Part shown: in pieces, positions 63,327 to 64,000 of the stretch
How the letters are laid out: each line of letters begins with the position of its first letter
Numbering within the stretch: position 1 is the first letter of the stretch
From: Sphingomonas sp. Leaf20
Lineage (GTDB): Bacteria > Pseudomonadota > Alphaproteobacteria > Sphingomonadales > Sphingomonadaceae
Length of the DNA stretch: 64,000 nt
NCBI RefSeq assembly: GCF_001421535.1
Contig: NZ_LMKN01000001.1
Location: 1 to 64,000 of the forward strand
Direction of reading: 5' to 3'
Translations under genes and position numbers: made by a program
Notes under the pieces: generated by a model
What the model was told of the DNA's origin: nothing
The model's database searches: none
Seen by the model: only the letters and a program-made list of their open reading frames with translations

Positions 63327-64000
63327 CTAAGATCGTCGGCGTTCGTGATCGGCTAGAATATCGAGGAAAGCGGTCACACGCGCAGGCCGGAACCGGGTAT
63401 CTGGCATTACCGCATGAATTCCGCCGCTATCGAGATGCCATGTCGGCATGACCCGTACCAGCCGGCCGGTGGCCAGATCATCGGCAACTGCGAAGTCGGG
63501 CAGCACGGCGATGCCGGCCCCTGCCCGAACGGCTTGAAGCACACCCAGCGTGGCACTAATCGTGAGCGTCGCCGCGAACCGAACCAGATGTTGACGCTCG
63601 TCTTCGGCACGGAACGTCCATCCCAGCGGGTCGCGCAGATTGCCGTTTGCAACAAAAGGCATTTCGGCCAATTCTGCGACGTTCGGGTTGGACGACAGGG
63701 TGCCAGCTACCGCAGGACTCGCCACCAGTATTTGCCCGAAGGTGCCGATCCGCCGCGATCGCAACGCACTGTCGACCAGCCAACCGACCCGGATCGCAAG
63801 CTCGATGTCGCTGCCGACCGGATCGAGAGTCGCGTCCCCGATAAGGAAGTCGACCGTACAGGTCGGGTAGCACCGCTGGAACTCAGCGATGACGGGCACG
63901 ACGACGGCAATCCCATAGTCGAACGGCGCGGTCAGGCGCAGCGTGCCGGTCGGCGCGCGATCGTCGGTCGCCAGACCGTCAAAGGCATCCTGTGCTTCCG
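63327..64000 (-). CDS. LysR family regulator, 5' part outside the window
   Basis: The C-terminal 224 codons of a LysR-type regulator; the frame stays open to the window edge. The substrate-binding domain is clear: PTGTLRLTAPFDYGIAVVVPVIAEFQRCYP, DIELAIRVGWLVDSALRSRRIGTFGQILVASP, and AVRAGAGIAVLPDFAVADDLATGRLVRVMPTWHL near the end. The helix-turn-helix region would lie beyond 64000. It resembles the large group that controls a divergent oxidoreductase or transporter gene. Ends 67 bases from the small membrane protein gene. Confidence 0.88.
   Translation of the reverse strand, partial: EAQDAFDGLATDDRAPTGTLRLTAPFDYGIAVVVPVIAEFQRCYPTCTVDFLIGDATLDPVGSDIELAIRVGWLVDSALRSRRIGTFGQILVASPAVAGTLSSNPNVAELAEMPFVANGNLRDPLGWTFRAEDERQHLVRFAATLTISATLGVLQAVRAGAGIAVLPDFAVADDLATGRLVRVMPTWHLDSGGIHAVMPDTRFRPARVTAFLDILADHERRRS

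Noticed and set aside
1..64000. tRNA, rRNA or CRISPR arrays
   Set aside because: None seen on reading both strands; no regular direct-repeat/spacer pattern and no clear tRNA arms, though a dedicated tRNA search was not possible here.

Overview
The window looks like a GC-rich alphaproteobacterial genome, most likely Sphingomonas or a close relative. This is inferred from gene families and codon use: a TIGR01782-type TonB-dependent receptor, a GTTC-N7-GTTC LexA box, CzcCBA-type metal genes and dispersed intergenic repeats. No rRNA, tRNA or CRISPR array was seen.

Region 1 (1-21242) is ordinary chromosome: a Crp/Fnr-type regulator, an OprO/P-type porin, a TonB receptor, beta-carbonic anhydrase, a periplasmic methyltransferase-like protein, a HisKA_2 sensor kinase, a dienelactone hydrolase, an SGNH hydrolase, a ROK sugar kinase with its ROK regulator, peptidoglycan enzymes (D,D-carboxypeptidase and YcbB-type L,D-transpeptidase), an M28 peptidase, a DUF1206 membrane protein and an EAL phosphodiesterase. 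It ends in the 3' part of comM (yifB).

Region 2 (21243-25279) is the left end and transposition module of a Tn7-like element (tniA, tniB, tniQ) that has cut comM inside its AAA+ core. The 5' part of comM and the right end of the element are not in the window, so everything to 64000 may be cargo of one island of more than 42 kb, or several nested insertions.

Region 3 (25400-31871) carries the imuA-imuB-dnaE2 translesion-mutagenesis operon under a LexA box. Region 4 (32297-42439) is a defence-type island: an HNH protein, a three-gene ABC-3C-type system (alpha/beta-hydrolase effector, small middle component, SMC-like ATPase), a second HNH-type protein, an ApeA/HEPN protein, a 5'-truncated gene relic, and a helicase fused to a PD-(D/E)xK nuclease with a non-canonical Walker A.

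Region 5 (42849-54782) holds metal and arsenic resistance: a MerR regulator with a palindromic operator, a CDF transporter, czcCBA, a ZIP transporter and a small DNA-binding-type protein on the plus strand. Facing these on the minus strand is arsR-arsC-arsB(frameshifted)-ynfA-arsH and two small secreted proteins. A serine recombinase with a possible res site follows (54921-55654).

Region 6 (55655-60391) is a fluoride/sodium module: crcB behind a probable fluoride riboswitch, an OxyR-like LysR regulator lacking the peroxidatic Cys, nhaA and an extra rodA. A 21-bp direct repeat lies on either side. Region 7 (60392-64000) has short hypothetical genes separated by a family of diverged intergenic repeats, and ends inside a LysR-type regulator.
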